Positions 1-6,391 of a stretch of 6,410 bases of DNA are shown in pieces. The stretch covers positions 1 through 6,410 of the forward strand of contig JAEZMP010000249.1 of assembly GCA_023442215.1 (NCBI GenBank), in the 5' to 3' direction. Positions within the stretch are counted from its first letter, which is position 1. Each line of letters begins with the position of its first letter. The notes under the pieces were generated by a model. The model was not told where the DNA came from, did not search any database, and worked only from the letters and a program-made list of their open reading frames with translations. Position numbers and translations under genes: made by a program. This DNA comes from Pseudomonadota bacterium (lineage in GTDB: Bacteria; Pseudomonadota; Alphaproteobacteria; Rhizobiales; Segnochrobactraceae).

Positions 1-212
1 GCCGGAGACAGAGCGAAGAAGGTCGCGGCGGCATCGAAGACGCCCTTGGTGACCTCCGGAGCGATGCCGTGGCCGACGAGATAGAAGAAGCCGATTCCCC
101 GCGCCGCGTGGCCGATCTGCGCCGCCACCTCCTTAGTCCCGCCCGGCCGGCCCTCGCGCATCGGCGTCAGGTCGACGATAGGCAACGAAACGGCGGCGGA
201 CGGATCGGACAT
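1..212 (-). CDS. Fe(II)/2-oxoglutarate-dependent oxygenase, isopenicillin N synthase-like (N-terminal part only)
   Basis: This is the first 70 codons of a gene that leaves the window at the left edge. The ATG is at 212-210, preceded by AAAGGTG (219-225) with a 6-base spacer, which supports this start. The peptide begins MSDPSAAVSLPIVDL and continues to AARGIGFFYLVGHGI at about residues 36-50, then a helix ending in ATFFALSP. Those are hallmarks of the DIOX_N domain at the start of isopenicillin N synthase/flavonol synthase-type oxygenases: an 'IPVIDL' strand, then 'GFFyl.nHGI', then 'FF.LP'. Family members are cytoplasmic and oxidise small molecules using iron, oxygen and 2-oxoglutarate. The iron-binding HxD...H and the 2-oxoglutarate-binding Arg lie outside the window, so activity and substrate cannot be judged. 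It lies 56 bases downstream of the DUF4424 gene on the same strand and is probably co-transcribed with it. Confidence 0.85.
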   Translation of the reverse strand, partial: MSDPSAAVSLPIVDLTPMREGRPGGTKEVAAQIGHAARGIGFFYLVGHGIAPEVTKGVFDAAATFFALSP

Positions 213-268
213 CGCTTGCACCTTTCAGGGTCGCATGTTGGACGGCATAGGCACGGCGACCGCGATCC

Positions 269-1348
269 CTATTCCTGCACCGCCGAGATGGGCAGCACGA
301 ACAGGAGGGCGATGTCGCCAGTCGGTTCGAAATCCTTCCGCACCAGCTCAAACTGTGTCGGCCCGATCTTGCGCAGGCCGCTGAGGCAGGTGCTGACGAG
401 GCCGGTCGGCGCGCCCTTGTCGATCACCAGCCGGAAGTTACCGATGGTGCCTTCCCAGTTCGCCCCGGTCTTAAGGATGTAGTCGAGGCGGGCTTCCACC
501 GGATAGAGCCCTTCCTTCTGCGTGCGTTGCCACTCGGTCTGCATCTTGGCGACGCCGCCCAGGAACGCCTTGTCGGTGCAGAAGCGCCGCGCGTAGTCAC
601 CGGCCTCCGGCTGCTGCTCGAAGGTGATCCCGGAGGTCAGACCGACGCTCGGCTTGTAGCGATGGGTGACCACCACGTCCTGATTGGGCGGGAAGGTCTG
701 CTGCCAGTAATAGGTCGCCTCCAGCGTCCACTGCTGGTGCAGTTCGCCCGGGCTGTCGGAAGAGCCCGGCCAGACCTGCACGAGCCCGCGCTCCTCCAGT
801 TCCTTCCAGCGGTCGGTGGGTACCTTCTCAAGAGCGTCGCTGGTCGCCTTCCCGTTGGGATTGAGCGGCACGCCCAGGCTTTTCAGCAGGTCGGTCTGGT
901 CGATGCCGAGAACCGTCGCCTTCTCCTGGAGAGACATTTCGACCGGCTTGCCGTCGACCTCGGTAGAGAAATCGAGGAAGTTCGTCTCCGACGTCCAACT
1001 CGGCATCGCCGGCGCTATGCCGCCATCCGTCGCGGCGGGAAGCGGCGGCAGGGGGAAGGCGACGAGAACGGTCTTCGGCTGGTCCGACGTGTTGTGGAAG
1101 ACGTAGCGGACGCGGATTTCCTTCGTCGACAGGAACAGGTCTTCGGAATCCATGCGGATGTCCGGATCCTGAACGAGGCGCAGGCCGCCGGTCGCGAGTT
1201 CGGCGGTCGAGTCGTTGGCGCTCGCCGGTGCGGTCAGGCCGAGCCCCGTCGCGACGAAAGCGCCAGCGAGCCACAACACCGCAGCCGGCTGGAAAGCGCG
1301 CCGCGCATGGAGCCACGATCGACCGCCCGAATGGATCAAACGCACCAC
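269..1348 (-). CDS. Secreted DUF4424 family protein
   Basis: A 359-residue exported protein of unknown function. Residues 1-44 look like a Sec signal peptide: a basic stretch containing HARR, a hydrophobic core at about 22-38, and an Ala-Ser-Ala cleavage site before N45. The mature start (NDSTAELATGGL, then SEDLFLSTKEIRVRYVF at about 68-84, then VAFPLPPLP) is typical of DUF4424. A C-terminal part resembling 'ILKTGANWEGTIGNFRLVIDKG' (291-312) and 'IGPTQFELVRKDFEPTGDI' (328-346) also fits that family. The only two cysteines, C257 and C321, are both in the mature protein and could form a disulfide (inference). No C-terminal membrane anchor is seen. The start is GTG at 1348-1346, with AGGA at 1355-1358 six bases upstream; a second in-frame GTG follows immediately, and there is no ATG before the signal peptide. 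Family assignment is confident; the role is unknown. Confidence 0.9.
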   Translation of the reverse strand: MVRLIHSGGRSWLHARRAFQPAAVLWLAGAFVATGLGLTAPASANDSTAELATGGLRLVQDPDIRMDSEDLFLSTKEIRVRYVFHNTSDQPKTVLVAFPLPPLPAATDGGIAPAMPSWTSETNFLDFSTEVDGKPVEMSLQEKATVLGIDQTDLLKSLGVPLNPNGKATSDALEKVPTDRWKELEERGLVQVWPGSSDSPGELHQQWTLEATYYWQQTFPPNQDVVVTHRYKPSVGLTSGITFEQQPEAGDYARRFCTDKAFLGGVAKMQTEWQRTQKEGLYPVEARLDYILKTGANWEGTIGNFRLVIDKGAPTGLVSTCLSGLRKIGPTQFELVRKDFEPTGDIALLFVLPISAVQE

Positions 1349-1431
1349 AAAAGTTCCTGTCCGAAATCGATGGAATTTTTCCCCGCCGGAACTCTAACGC
1401 AACGTCCGGGCGAAGTCCTACCGGAACGTTC

Positions 1432-1463
1432 TTGCCGAACATGGGGCGGGGGGTGAGTATAAT
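1432..1463 (+). promoter_or_regulatory. Possible sigma-70-type promoter for the reductase gene
   Basis: A perfect -10 hexamer TATAAT lies at 1458-1463, unusual in such GC-rich DNA. The best upstream -35 match is TTGCCG at 1432-1437 (4 of 6 to TTGACA), but the 20-base spacer is longer than the normal 16-18. With a 17-base spacer the -35 would be CCGAAC, a poor match. Transcription from here would give a leader of roughly 210 bases before the ATG at 1684. Read on the minus strand the same bases give TATACT, so they could also serve the DUF4424 gene. Position and hexamer are seen; function is inferred. Confidence 0.35.
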
Positions 1464-1670
1464 GCCGCAGGGTTCGGTTTGCTCCGGCTTGCCGTTCGTT
1501 CCGCGCGCGCGGCCCGACCCGCGACGCGGCGGGGTAGGTCAGCTCCCTTGCCTCTCTCCGGCCGGCGGACAAAGAGCCGGGCGTCAGCCGACGCGGTTCC
1601 TCCGCGTCCCGTCCCTCATCCCCGCCGGCAGCTCGTCAAACACCGCAGTTCCAGAACGACAACACAACAA

Positions 1671-1676
1671 GAGGTG
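1671..1676 (+). promoter_or_regulatory. Ribosome binding site fixing the reductase start
   Basis: GAGGTG lies 7 bases before the ATG at 1684. This supports the 279-residue start over in-frame upstream ATGs at 1441 and 1462 and a GTG further up, whose translated extension is Pro/Arg/Gly-rich and unlike any reductase N-terminus. Confidence 0.8.
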
Positions 1677-1683
1677 CCTGCAC

Positions 1684-2523
1684 ATGACCACCCCCGTCTG
1701 GTTCATCACCGGCTGCTCGACCGGCTTCGGCCGCGAGCTTGCCACCCAGGTCATCGCGCGCGGCGATCGCGTGGTCCTCACGGCCCGCGACAAGGCGCGG
1801 CTCTCCGACCTGGTGGCGGGACATGAAGACACCACGCTGGCGCTCGATCTTGACGTCACCGATTCCGGTGAGATCGAGGCCGGCGTCAAGGCTGCGTTCG
1901 ATCGCTTCGGCCGGATCGACATCCTCGTGAACAATGCCGGCTACGGCTACATGGCGACGGTGGAGGAGGGCGAAGAGGAGCAGATCCGCCGCCAGTTCGA
2001 CGCAAACGTGTTCGGCCTGTTCGCCATCACCCGCGCCATTCTGCCGATCATGCGGGCGCAGCGGCATGGCCGCGTGATCAGCATCACGTCGGTGGCCGGC
2101 TTCATCGGCTTCCCCGGCTCCGGCTACTACGCCGCCAGCAAGCATGCGGTCGAGGGCTGGTCGGATTCGCTCGCCGCCGAGGCCGGTCCCGTCGGCATCC
2201 AGGTGACCTGCGTCGAGCCGGGGCCGTTCCGGACCGACTGGGCGGGGCGCTCGCTCGTGCAGACGCCGAACCGCATCGCGGACTATGCCGAGACCGCCGG
2301 CGCGCGCCTTGCCGGCACCAAGGCCATCAGCGGCCGGCAGCCCGGCGATCCCGTCCGCGCGGCACAGGCCATCATCCACATCACGGAGATGGAGAAGGCG
2401 CCGCGGCACCTCGTGCTCGGCGCGTTCGGCGTCAATGCCGTCACGACGAAGCTTCGCGAGCGGCTCGCCGAAGTCGAAAGCCTGCGGGATCTCGGCGTAT
2501 CGACGGACTTCCCCGACGCCTGA
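1684..2523 (+). CDS. Classical short-chain dehydrogenase/reductase (SDR family oxidoreductase)
   Basis: A 279-residue cytoplasmic NAD(P)(H)-dependent oxidoreductase with a full classical SDR motif set: cofactor loop TGCSTGFG (9-16), DLDV at 55-58 around the adenine pocket, NNAG (83-86), and catalytic N108, S136, Y149 and K153 in YYAASK. The post-catalytic EPGPFRTDW starts at 178. An arginine straight after the second strand (LTAR, R35) favours NADP(H) over NAD(H), by family rule. At about 280 residues it is slightly longer than the 250-residue core; the extra C-terminal part (about 205-279) is the variable substrate-binding region, typical of SDRs annotated only as 'oxidoreductase'. The substrate is not predictable. 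It stands alone on the plus strand, divergent from DUF4424 and convergent with the ABC operon, so no partner gene suggests a pathway. There are no frameshifts or missing motifs. Confidence 0.95.
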   Translation: MTTPVWFITGCSTGFGRELATQVIARGDRVVLTARDKARLSDLVAGHEDTTLALDLDVTDSGEIEAGVKAAFDRFGRIDILVNNAGYGYMATVEEGEEEQIRRQFDANVFGLFAITRAILPIMRAQRHGRVISITSVAGFIGFPGSGYYAASKHAVEGWSDSLAAEAGPVGIQVTCVEPGPFRTDWAGRSLVQTPNRIADYAETAGARLAGTKAISGRQPGDPVRAAQAIIHITEMEKAPRHLVLGAFGVNAVTTKLRERLAEVESLRDLGVSTDFPDA

Positions 2524-2537
2524 ACCGGGCGAGAAGA

Positions 2538-2573
2538 GGGGGCGGCTCATGCGCCGCCCCCGCCGAGGGTTTT
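2538..2573. terminator. Hairpin terminator at the convergent gene junction
   Basis: A perfect 9-bp stem, GGGGGCGGC (2538-2546) with GCCGCCCCC (2553-2561), closes a 6-base loop. It begins 14 bases after the reductase stop and ends 13 bases beyond the permease stop at 2575 on the other strand. On the plus strand a TTTT (2570-2573) follows, but 8 bases after the stem rather than directly. On the minus strand the stem is followed by a pyrimidine-rich CTCTTCTC. It probably serves as a shared terminator for both convergent units. Confidence 0.6.
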
Positions 2574-2574
2574 G

Positions 2575-3534
2575 TCAGCGCCGCGCGCCTTCGCGGCTGT
2601 AGATCAGGAGCATCGCGGTGATGACGACACCGTAGATGATCTGCCGGCCGGCCTCGGGCATCTGCATGATCGAGAGCACCGAGTTCAGGAGCACCATCAG
2701 GAGCACGCCGACGATGGTGCCGGCGTAGCGGCCGCGGCCACCGAGAATGCTGGTGCCGCCGATGACGACCGCAGCGATCGCCGGCAGCAGGTAAGGCTCG
2801 CCCATTCCCTGGTAGGCCTTGGCGGAATATCCGGCGAGCAGCACGCCGGCGAGCCCCGAAAGGCCGCCGGCGAGCGTGAAGGTGGCGATGGCGATGCGGC
2901 GGATGCGCAGGCCCGACAGATAGCTCGCCGCCTCGCTGTTGCCGATCATGTAGATTTGCCGGCCGAAGGCGGTGAACCGCAGCATGCTGGAGATCGCGAC
3001 CGCGACCACGAGCCACAACAGCGCGTTGGCGGGAATGTCGAGGACGCGGCCGCTCGCGAGGAAGCGCATCAGCGGCGTCGCATCTGTCTGCGGCGCGTAG
3101 CCGCCTGTGTAGGCGACCATCAGCCCGCCCATCACTGCATTGACGCCCAGGGTGAAGATCATCGACGGCACGCGCAGGAGCGTCACGCCGAGACCGTTCA
3201 CCAGTCCCACCGCGAGGCCGGTGGCGATGCCCGCCGGAATGGCGAGCGGCCCGCCCACGGCCGTAGCCATCATCGCGCCCGCGGTCAGCGTCCACGGAAC
3301 GGAGAGGTCGATGTGGCCGAGCAGGATGACGAGCATCGCCCCGCTCGCCACGATGCCGAGGAAGGCGCCGATCTGGAGCTGCTGCAGCAGATAGGACGGC
3401 GACAGCAGCGAGAACGTGCCGTTGGTGCTGACGGTATAGACCGAGCCGCCTGCCAGGATCAGCACGATGCAGCACAGCGCGACGACGATGGGGAAGTTGT
3501 CGGGGCCGAGGCGGCCAGCCTTAGGGAGCGCCAT
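2575..3534 (-). CDS. Ribose-type ABC importer permease (second permease of the operon)
   Basis: A 319-residue inner-membrane permease of the BPD_transp_2 family (RbsC/YjfF-like, CUT2 sugar-type importers). Hydrophobic segments begin at about 14-32 and alternate through the whole length, consistent with 8-10 membrane helices. Family landmarks are the IDLSV element (75-79), GLVNG (110-114), the cytoplasmic coupling segment FGRQIYMIGNSEAASYLSGL (190-209), which should touch the ATPase, and GGTSILGG (259-266). The IDLSV element is unusual: it reads GHIDLSVP (73-80) where the family normally has GGIDLSVG. The ATG at 3534-3532 is 4 bases after the preceding permease stop and has no strong Shine-Dalgarno, so translation is probably coupled. 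It differs clearly from the adjacent permease, so the channel is likely a heterodimer. It is last in the operon, followed by the shared hairpin. Substrate unknown. Confidence 0.95.
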   Translation of the reverse strand: MALPKAGRLGPDNFPIVVALCCIVLILAGGSVYTVSTNGTFSLLSPSYLLQQLQIGAFLGIVASGAMLVILLGHIDLSVPWTLTAGAMMATAVGGPLAIPAGIATGLAVGLVNGLGVTLLRVPSMIFTLGVNAVMGGLMVAYTGGYAPQTDATPLMRFLASGRVLDIPANALLWLVVAVAISSMLRFTAFGRQIYMIGNSEAASYLSGLRIRRIAIATFTLAGGLSGLAGVLLAGYSAKAYQGMGEPYLLPAIAAVVIGGTSILGGRGRYAGTIVGVLLMVLLNSVLSIMQMPEAGRQIIYGVVITAMLLIYSREGARR

Positions 3535-3538
3535 GGGC

Positions 3539-4591
3539 TTACCGGACCAGTTCGAGGGTGTTCTTGACGCGCAGGAGGTGGATCGCGCCGAAGCTGACGA
3601 TGGCCAGCAGGATGCCGCCTTCCACCAGAGGCTGGATCAGCGGATCGACGCTGAAGATGCGGAAGCTGAACGAGATCGTCCGCAGGATCAGCGCACCGAA
3701 CAGCGAGGCGATGGCGCCGCCGCTGCCGCCCATCAGCGAGGTGCCGCCGAGCACGACCGCCGCGATCGAGTTCAGCGTGTAGGCACCGGCCTGGGGAATG
3801 TCGGCATTTCCGGACGATGTCTGCAGCGCGAAGAACAGCCCGCCGCACGCGGCGAAGAAGCCGGAGAGCGCGAAGGCCGCGATCTTGGCCCGGGCGACCG
3901 GCAGGCCCGACATGTAGGCCGCGCCTTCCGAAGAGCCGATGGCGTAGATCGTGCGGCCGATGACGGTGCGGGCGAGAATGGTGCGGCAGAGGAACGCCAG
4001 GATGACCGCCATGATCAGCGGCACGGGGATCGCGCCGATGAAGCGCGCCCATCCCGGCAGGCCGTCCGGGAACAGGCCGTAGGTTTCGAAGAAATCCGAC
4101 ACCGTGTTGGTGAGCGCCCACGAAAGGTCGTCGTCGACGGATCCGCCGGGGGTCGGGCGGATATAGAGCGCGATGCCGATCGCGACGGCGCCGGTGGCGA
4201 GCGTCGCGATGATCGGCTGCAGGCGGCCGTACACGACGATGAGGCCGTTGACGGCGCCGAACGCCGTGCCGGCTGCGAGGCAGAGCAGGGCACCGAGCGC
4301 GATCTGCATCGGAGAGCCGCTCAGAAGCACGCTCGCGAGGCAGTTGCACAGCGTCATGACCGCGCCGACCGAGAGATCGACGGCCCCCATCAGCACCGGC
4401 ATCGTCTGCGCCATAGCCAGCATCACGAGGCTGAACGCCTCGGTGCTGTTCTGCACCATGACCTGGCTGGAGAAGCCACGCGGATGATTGAGGTTGTAGA
4501 TGCCATAGAGCACGGCGAACGTGATCACGGCGACGATGAGGCCGCGATGGCGCCGGAGGCGGATGGCGATCTCGCCGGTGGCGGTGGTCAT
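3539..4591 (-). CDS. Ribose-type ABC importer permease (first permease of the operon)
   Basis: A 350-residue inner-membrane permease of the BPD_transp_2 family (RbsC/YtfT-like). The N-terminus is short, basic and cytoplasmic (RLRRHR at 11-16), followed by the first helix at about 17-32. Family landmarks are AVDLSVGAVMTL (70-81), AVNGL (113-117), LQPIIATLA (124-132), the ATPase-contact segment IGRTIYAIGSSEGAAYMSGL (211-230) and a later GGTSLMGG. The stretch at about 145-190, between two hydrophobic segments, is acidic and aromatic (SVDDDLSW, FFETY) and longer than I recall for RbsC; it is predicted to be periplasmic and might contact the binding protein. Its ATG overlaps the ATPase stop as ATGA (4588-4591), with AGGA at 4601-4604 inside the ATPase gene, giving tight translational coupling. 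With the downstream permease it should form the translocation channel. Substrate unknown. Confidence 0.95.
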   Translation of the reverse strand: MTTATGEIAIRLRRHRGLIVAVITFAVLYGIYNLNHPRGFSSQVMVQNSTEAFSLVMLAMAQTMPVLMGAVDLSVGAVMTLCNCLASVLLSGSPMQIALGALLCLAAGTAFGAVNGLIVVYGRLQPIIATLATGAVAIGIALYIRPTPGGSVDDDLSWALTNTVSDFFETYGLFPDGLPGWARFIGAIPVPLIMAVILAFLCRTILARTVIGRTIYAIGSSEGAAYMSGLPVARAKIAAFALSGFFAACGGLFFALQTSSGNADIPQAGAYTLNSIAAVVLGGTSLMGGSGGAIASLFGALILRTISFSFRIFSVDPLIQPLVEGGILLAIVSFGAIHLLRVKNTLELVR

Positions 4592-6153
4592 GACAGGGCT
4601 TCCTCGTGTGCCGGCGCCACGGCCCCAGCCGGCTCCAGGTTGAGCGCGCTTTCGATGAGCGCATGTTCGTTGAGACCGGCGCCCGAAAGCTCGGCCACGA
4701 CGTGGCCGTCATAGAGCACGGCGACGCGGTCGCAGCAGCCGATCAGTTCCTCGTAGTCGGTCGAATAGAACAGGATGCCCGTGCCCTCCGCGGCGAGATC
4801 GCGCAGCAGGCGGTAGATCTCCTGCTTGGTGCCGACATCGATGCCGCGGGTCGGGTCGTTGAGCAGCAGCACCTGCGGCCCGGTCATCAGCCACTTGGCG
4901 ATGACGACCTTCTGCTGGTTGCCACCCGACAGGGTGGAGACCGCGTTGTGCGGGTCGCTCACCTTGATCTGGAGGCGGCGGATGGCCTCATCGACCGCCT
5001 GCTTCTCGCGTCCCCGGTCGACGACACCGGCCGGGGCGATCTTGTCGAAGCTCGCCGCGATCAGGTTCTCGGCGATCGACATGTTCAGCATCAGCCCCTC
5101 GGTCTTGCGGTCCTCGGGGATGAGGGCGAGCGCGTGCCGTTCCTTGGCATCGACCGGGCCGTGCAGCGGCGCGGGCTTGCCGTTGATCCGGACGGTGCCA
5201 GACACGCCCTTCAGCACGCCGAAGAGCGCGAGCAGGAGTTCCTTCTGGCCCTGGCCGTCGAGGCCGCCGAGCCCGACGATCTCGCCCTTGCGCACATCGA
5301 GCGAGATGCCCTTGAGCTGGCGGTCCCAGGAGAGATTCTCGAGCGAAAGCAGCGGCGGCTCGGACGAAACCGGCGGCGGCGGCGGCTTCGGCGGGAAATG
5401 GGCGGTGATCTCGCGGCCGATCATCATGCGCACGATCTCGTCGTTGGTGCGCGTGCCCTTGGAGAAGGTCTCGATGTGGCGGCCGTTGCGGAACACCGAA
5501 ATGGTGTCCGCGAGCTTCTCGATCTCCGCCTGACGGTGGGAGATGTAGAGCAGGCAGAGCCCTTCGTCTCGCAGCCGCTCCAGCAGCGCGTAGACGGTCT
5601 CGACGTCGCGGCGCGTCAGGGCGGACGTCGCCTCGTCGAGGATAAGCAGCTTCGGCTTCTTGCCGAGGGCCTTCGCGATCTCGACCATCTGCCGGCGCGA
5701 CAGCGACAGGTCGTGCACGCTCGCGAGCGGATGCACGTCCTCGCAGCCGATGCTGGCCAGCAGTTCCTCGGCGATGCGGCGCTGGGCCTTCATGTCGATC
5801 AGTCCACCGCGGCGCGGCGGGGCGGCGGCGCAGATATTGTCCGCCACCGTCAGGTCGGGCATCAGCGAGAGTTCCTGGAACACGCAGACGATGCCCTGCG
5901 CGTTCGCCTCTGCCGGGCCGTGGAAATGGACGGGCACGCCCTCCAGCCGGATCTCTCCGGTGGTCGGCCGCACGACGCCGGCGACCGTCTTGATGAGGGT
6001 CGACTTGCCGGCACCGTTCTCACCCATGATGGCGTGGATCGAGCCCCGCCGGCAGGTGAGATCGACGCCTTCCAGCGCGCGGACGCCGCCGTAGGTCTTG
6101 CCGACATTGGAAAGCTGGAGAAACGGCGGAGAGGAGGCAGTGGAGGAGGACAC
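4588..6153 (-). CDS. Ribose-type ABC importer ATP-binding protein with two nucleotide-binding domains
   Basis: A 521-residue tandem ATPase of the RbsA/MglA (CUT2) type that powers the two permeases from the cytoplasmic face. NBD1 (about 10-250) has Walker A GENGAGKST (44-52), Q-loop Q93, Walker B/catalytic LLILDEATSALT (169-180) and switch H206 in YISHR. Its signature is degenerate: LSLSRRQ (149-155) instead of LSxGxxQ. A proline-rich linker (254-267) leads to NBD2 (about 268-500), which has the family's PEDRK (346-350) and a perfect signature LSGGNQQK (408-415). NBD2 lacks the Walker A lysine (GLDGQGQKE, 297-305) and has ND (432-433) where Walker B normally has DE. The ND-P-T-R-G-I-D form is, from memory, seen in a subset of alphaproteobacterial relatives. 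The start is GTG at 6153-6151, with AGGAG at 6159-6163 five bases upstream; there is no in-frame ATG before residue 43. First gene of the three-gene operon; no binding-protein gene lies in the window. Confidence 0.96.
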   Translation of the reverse strand: MSSSTASSPPFLQLSNVGKTYGGVRALEGVDLTCRRGSIHAIMGENGAGKSTLIKTVAGVVRPTTGEIRLEGVPVHFHGPAEANAQGIVCVFQELSLMPDLTVADNICAAAPPRRGGLIDMKAQRRIAEELLASIGCEDVHPLASVHDLSLSRRQMVEIAKALGKKPKLLILDEATSALTRRDVETVYALLERLRDEGLCLLYISHRQAEIEKLADTISVFRNGRHIETFSKGTRTNDEIVRMMIGREITAHFPPKPPPPPVSSEPPLLSLENLSWDRQLKGISLDVRKGEIVGLGGLDGQGQKELLLALFGVLKGVSGTVRINGKPAPLHGPVDAKERHALALIPEDRKTEGLMLNMSIAENLIAASFDKIAPAGVVDRGREKQAVDEAIRRLQIKVSDPHNAVSTLSGGNQQKVVIAKWLMTGPQVLLLNDPTRGIDVGTKQEIYRLLRDLAAEGTGILFYSTDYEELIGCCDRVAVLYDGHVVAELSGAGLNEHALIESALNLEPAGAVAPAHEEALS

Positions 6154-6252
6154 GTCGGCTCCTGTCTTACGCCCGCAGGACTTCTATCACGACACCGGCA
6201 TTCCGGCCGGAGACCAGTCCCCCTGGCATCCCGCCTGTCGAACCCCGGAACG

Positions 6253-6280
6253 CGACACCCGGCAATGAAGCCGGGTGTCG
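6253..6280. promoter_or_regulatory. Perfect 11-bp stem-loop upstream of the ABC ATPase gene
   Basis: CGACACCCGGC (6253-6263) and its exact complement (6270-6280) enclose the 6-base loop AATGAA. The stem lies 100 bases upstream of the ATPase GTG. No T run follows on either strand, so it is not a textbook intrinsic terminator. In ABC operons with the order binding protein, ATPase, permeases, such a stem after the first gene often stabilises its mRNA or partly stops read-through; that role is an inference here. It could alternatively be a protein-binding inverted repeat. Confidence 0.5.
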
Positions 6281-6391
6281 TCAGCATTCAGGCCGGGCCG
6301 GATGCCCGCCGGAACCCGAAGGCCCCTGCGGGGAACGATCCGGCCGCGTCGGCCCTCCCCCGCGTCGGCTCACCCCCGCGGGCCGCGCCGC

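Larger units (their letters stand above)
1349..1683. other. Divergent intergenic region between the DUF4424 and reductase genes
   Basis: These 335 bases separate two divergent genes and must hold both promoters. Bases 1349-1470 are less GC-rich than the surroundings and include the perfect TATAAT at 1458-1463 and an 8-base palindrome GAACGTTC at 1424-1431. Bases 1480-1640 are very GC-rich and show no convincing codon pattern. The last 45 bases before the reductase are A/C-rich and include a small inverted repeat, GTTC-CA-GAAC (1648-1657). Open frames cross the region but look like GC-driven noise. No clear -35/-10 pair was found for the minus-strand DUF4424 gene. Confidence 0.6.

Noticed and set aside
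213..268. Hairpin between DUF4424 and the oxygenase (GGTCGC pairing with GCGACC)
   Set aside because: Only 6 bp with a loop of about 24 bases and no T run. It is expected by chance in GC-rich DNA and is not a credible terminator.
1389..1403. LexA-like site GAAC-N7-CAAC in the divergent spacer
   Set aside because: The alphaproteobacterial LexA box is GAAC-N7-GAAC (GTTC-N7-GTTC). This has a mismatch in a core base, and neither neighbour is an SOS-type gene.
527..1456. Plus-strand open frame of 309 codons opposite DUF4424
   Set aside because: Arg/Leu/Gly-rich peptide with no recognisable family, fully antisense to a well-supported secreted protein.
1349..1470. EcfG-type general stress promoter (GGAAC-N16/17-CGTT)
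   Set aside because: Several GGAAC elements are present, but none has CGTT at the required distance on either strand.
1228..1683. N-terminal extension of the reductase by about 150 residues
   Set aside because: The frame is open back to 1228, but the extension is low-complexity, overlaps the DUF4424 signal peptide region, and bypasses the good GAGGTG site 7 bases before the ATG at 1684.
1636..2550. Minus-strand open frame of 304 codons opposite the reductase
   Set aside because: Ala/Arg/Gly/Asp-rich antisense frame without a ribosome binding site or known motifs. The plus strand encodes a complete SDR motif set.
2572..4714. Long plus-strand open frames of 331 and 415 codons opposite the two permeases
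   Set aside because: Their peptides are dominated by Arg, Ala, His, Asp and Gln with no domain pattern. They are antisense to clear membrane proteins and are the usual mirror of high third-position GC.
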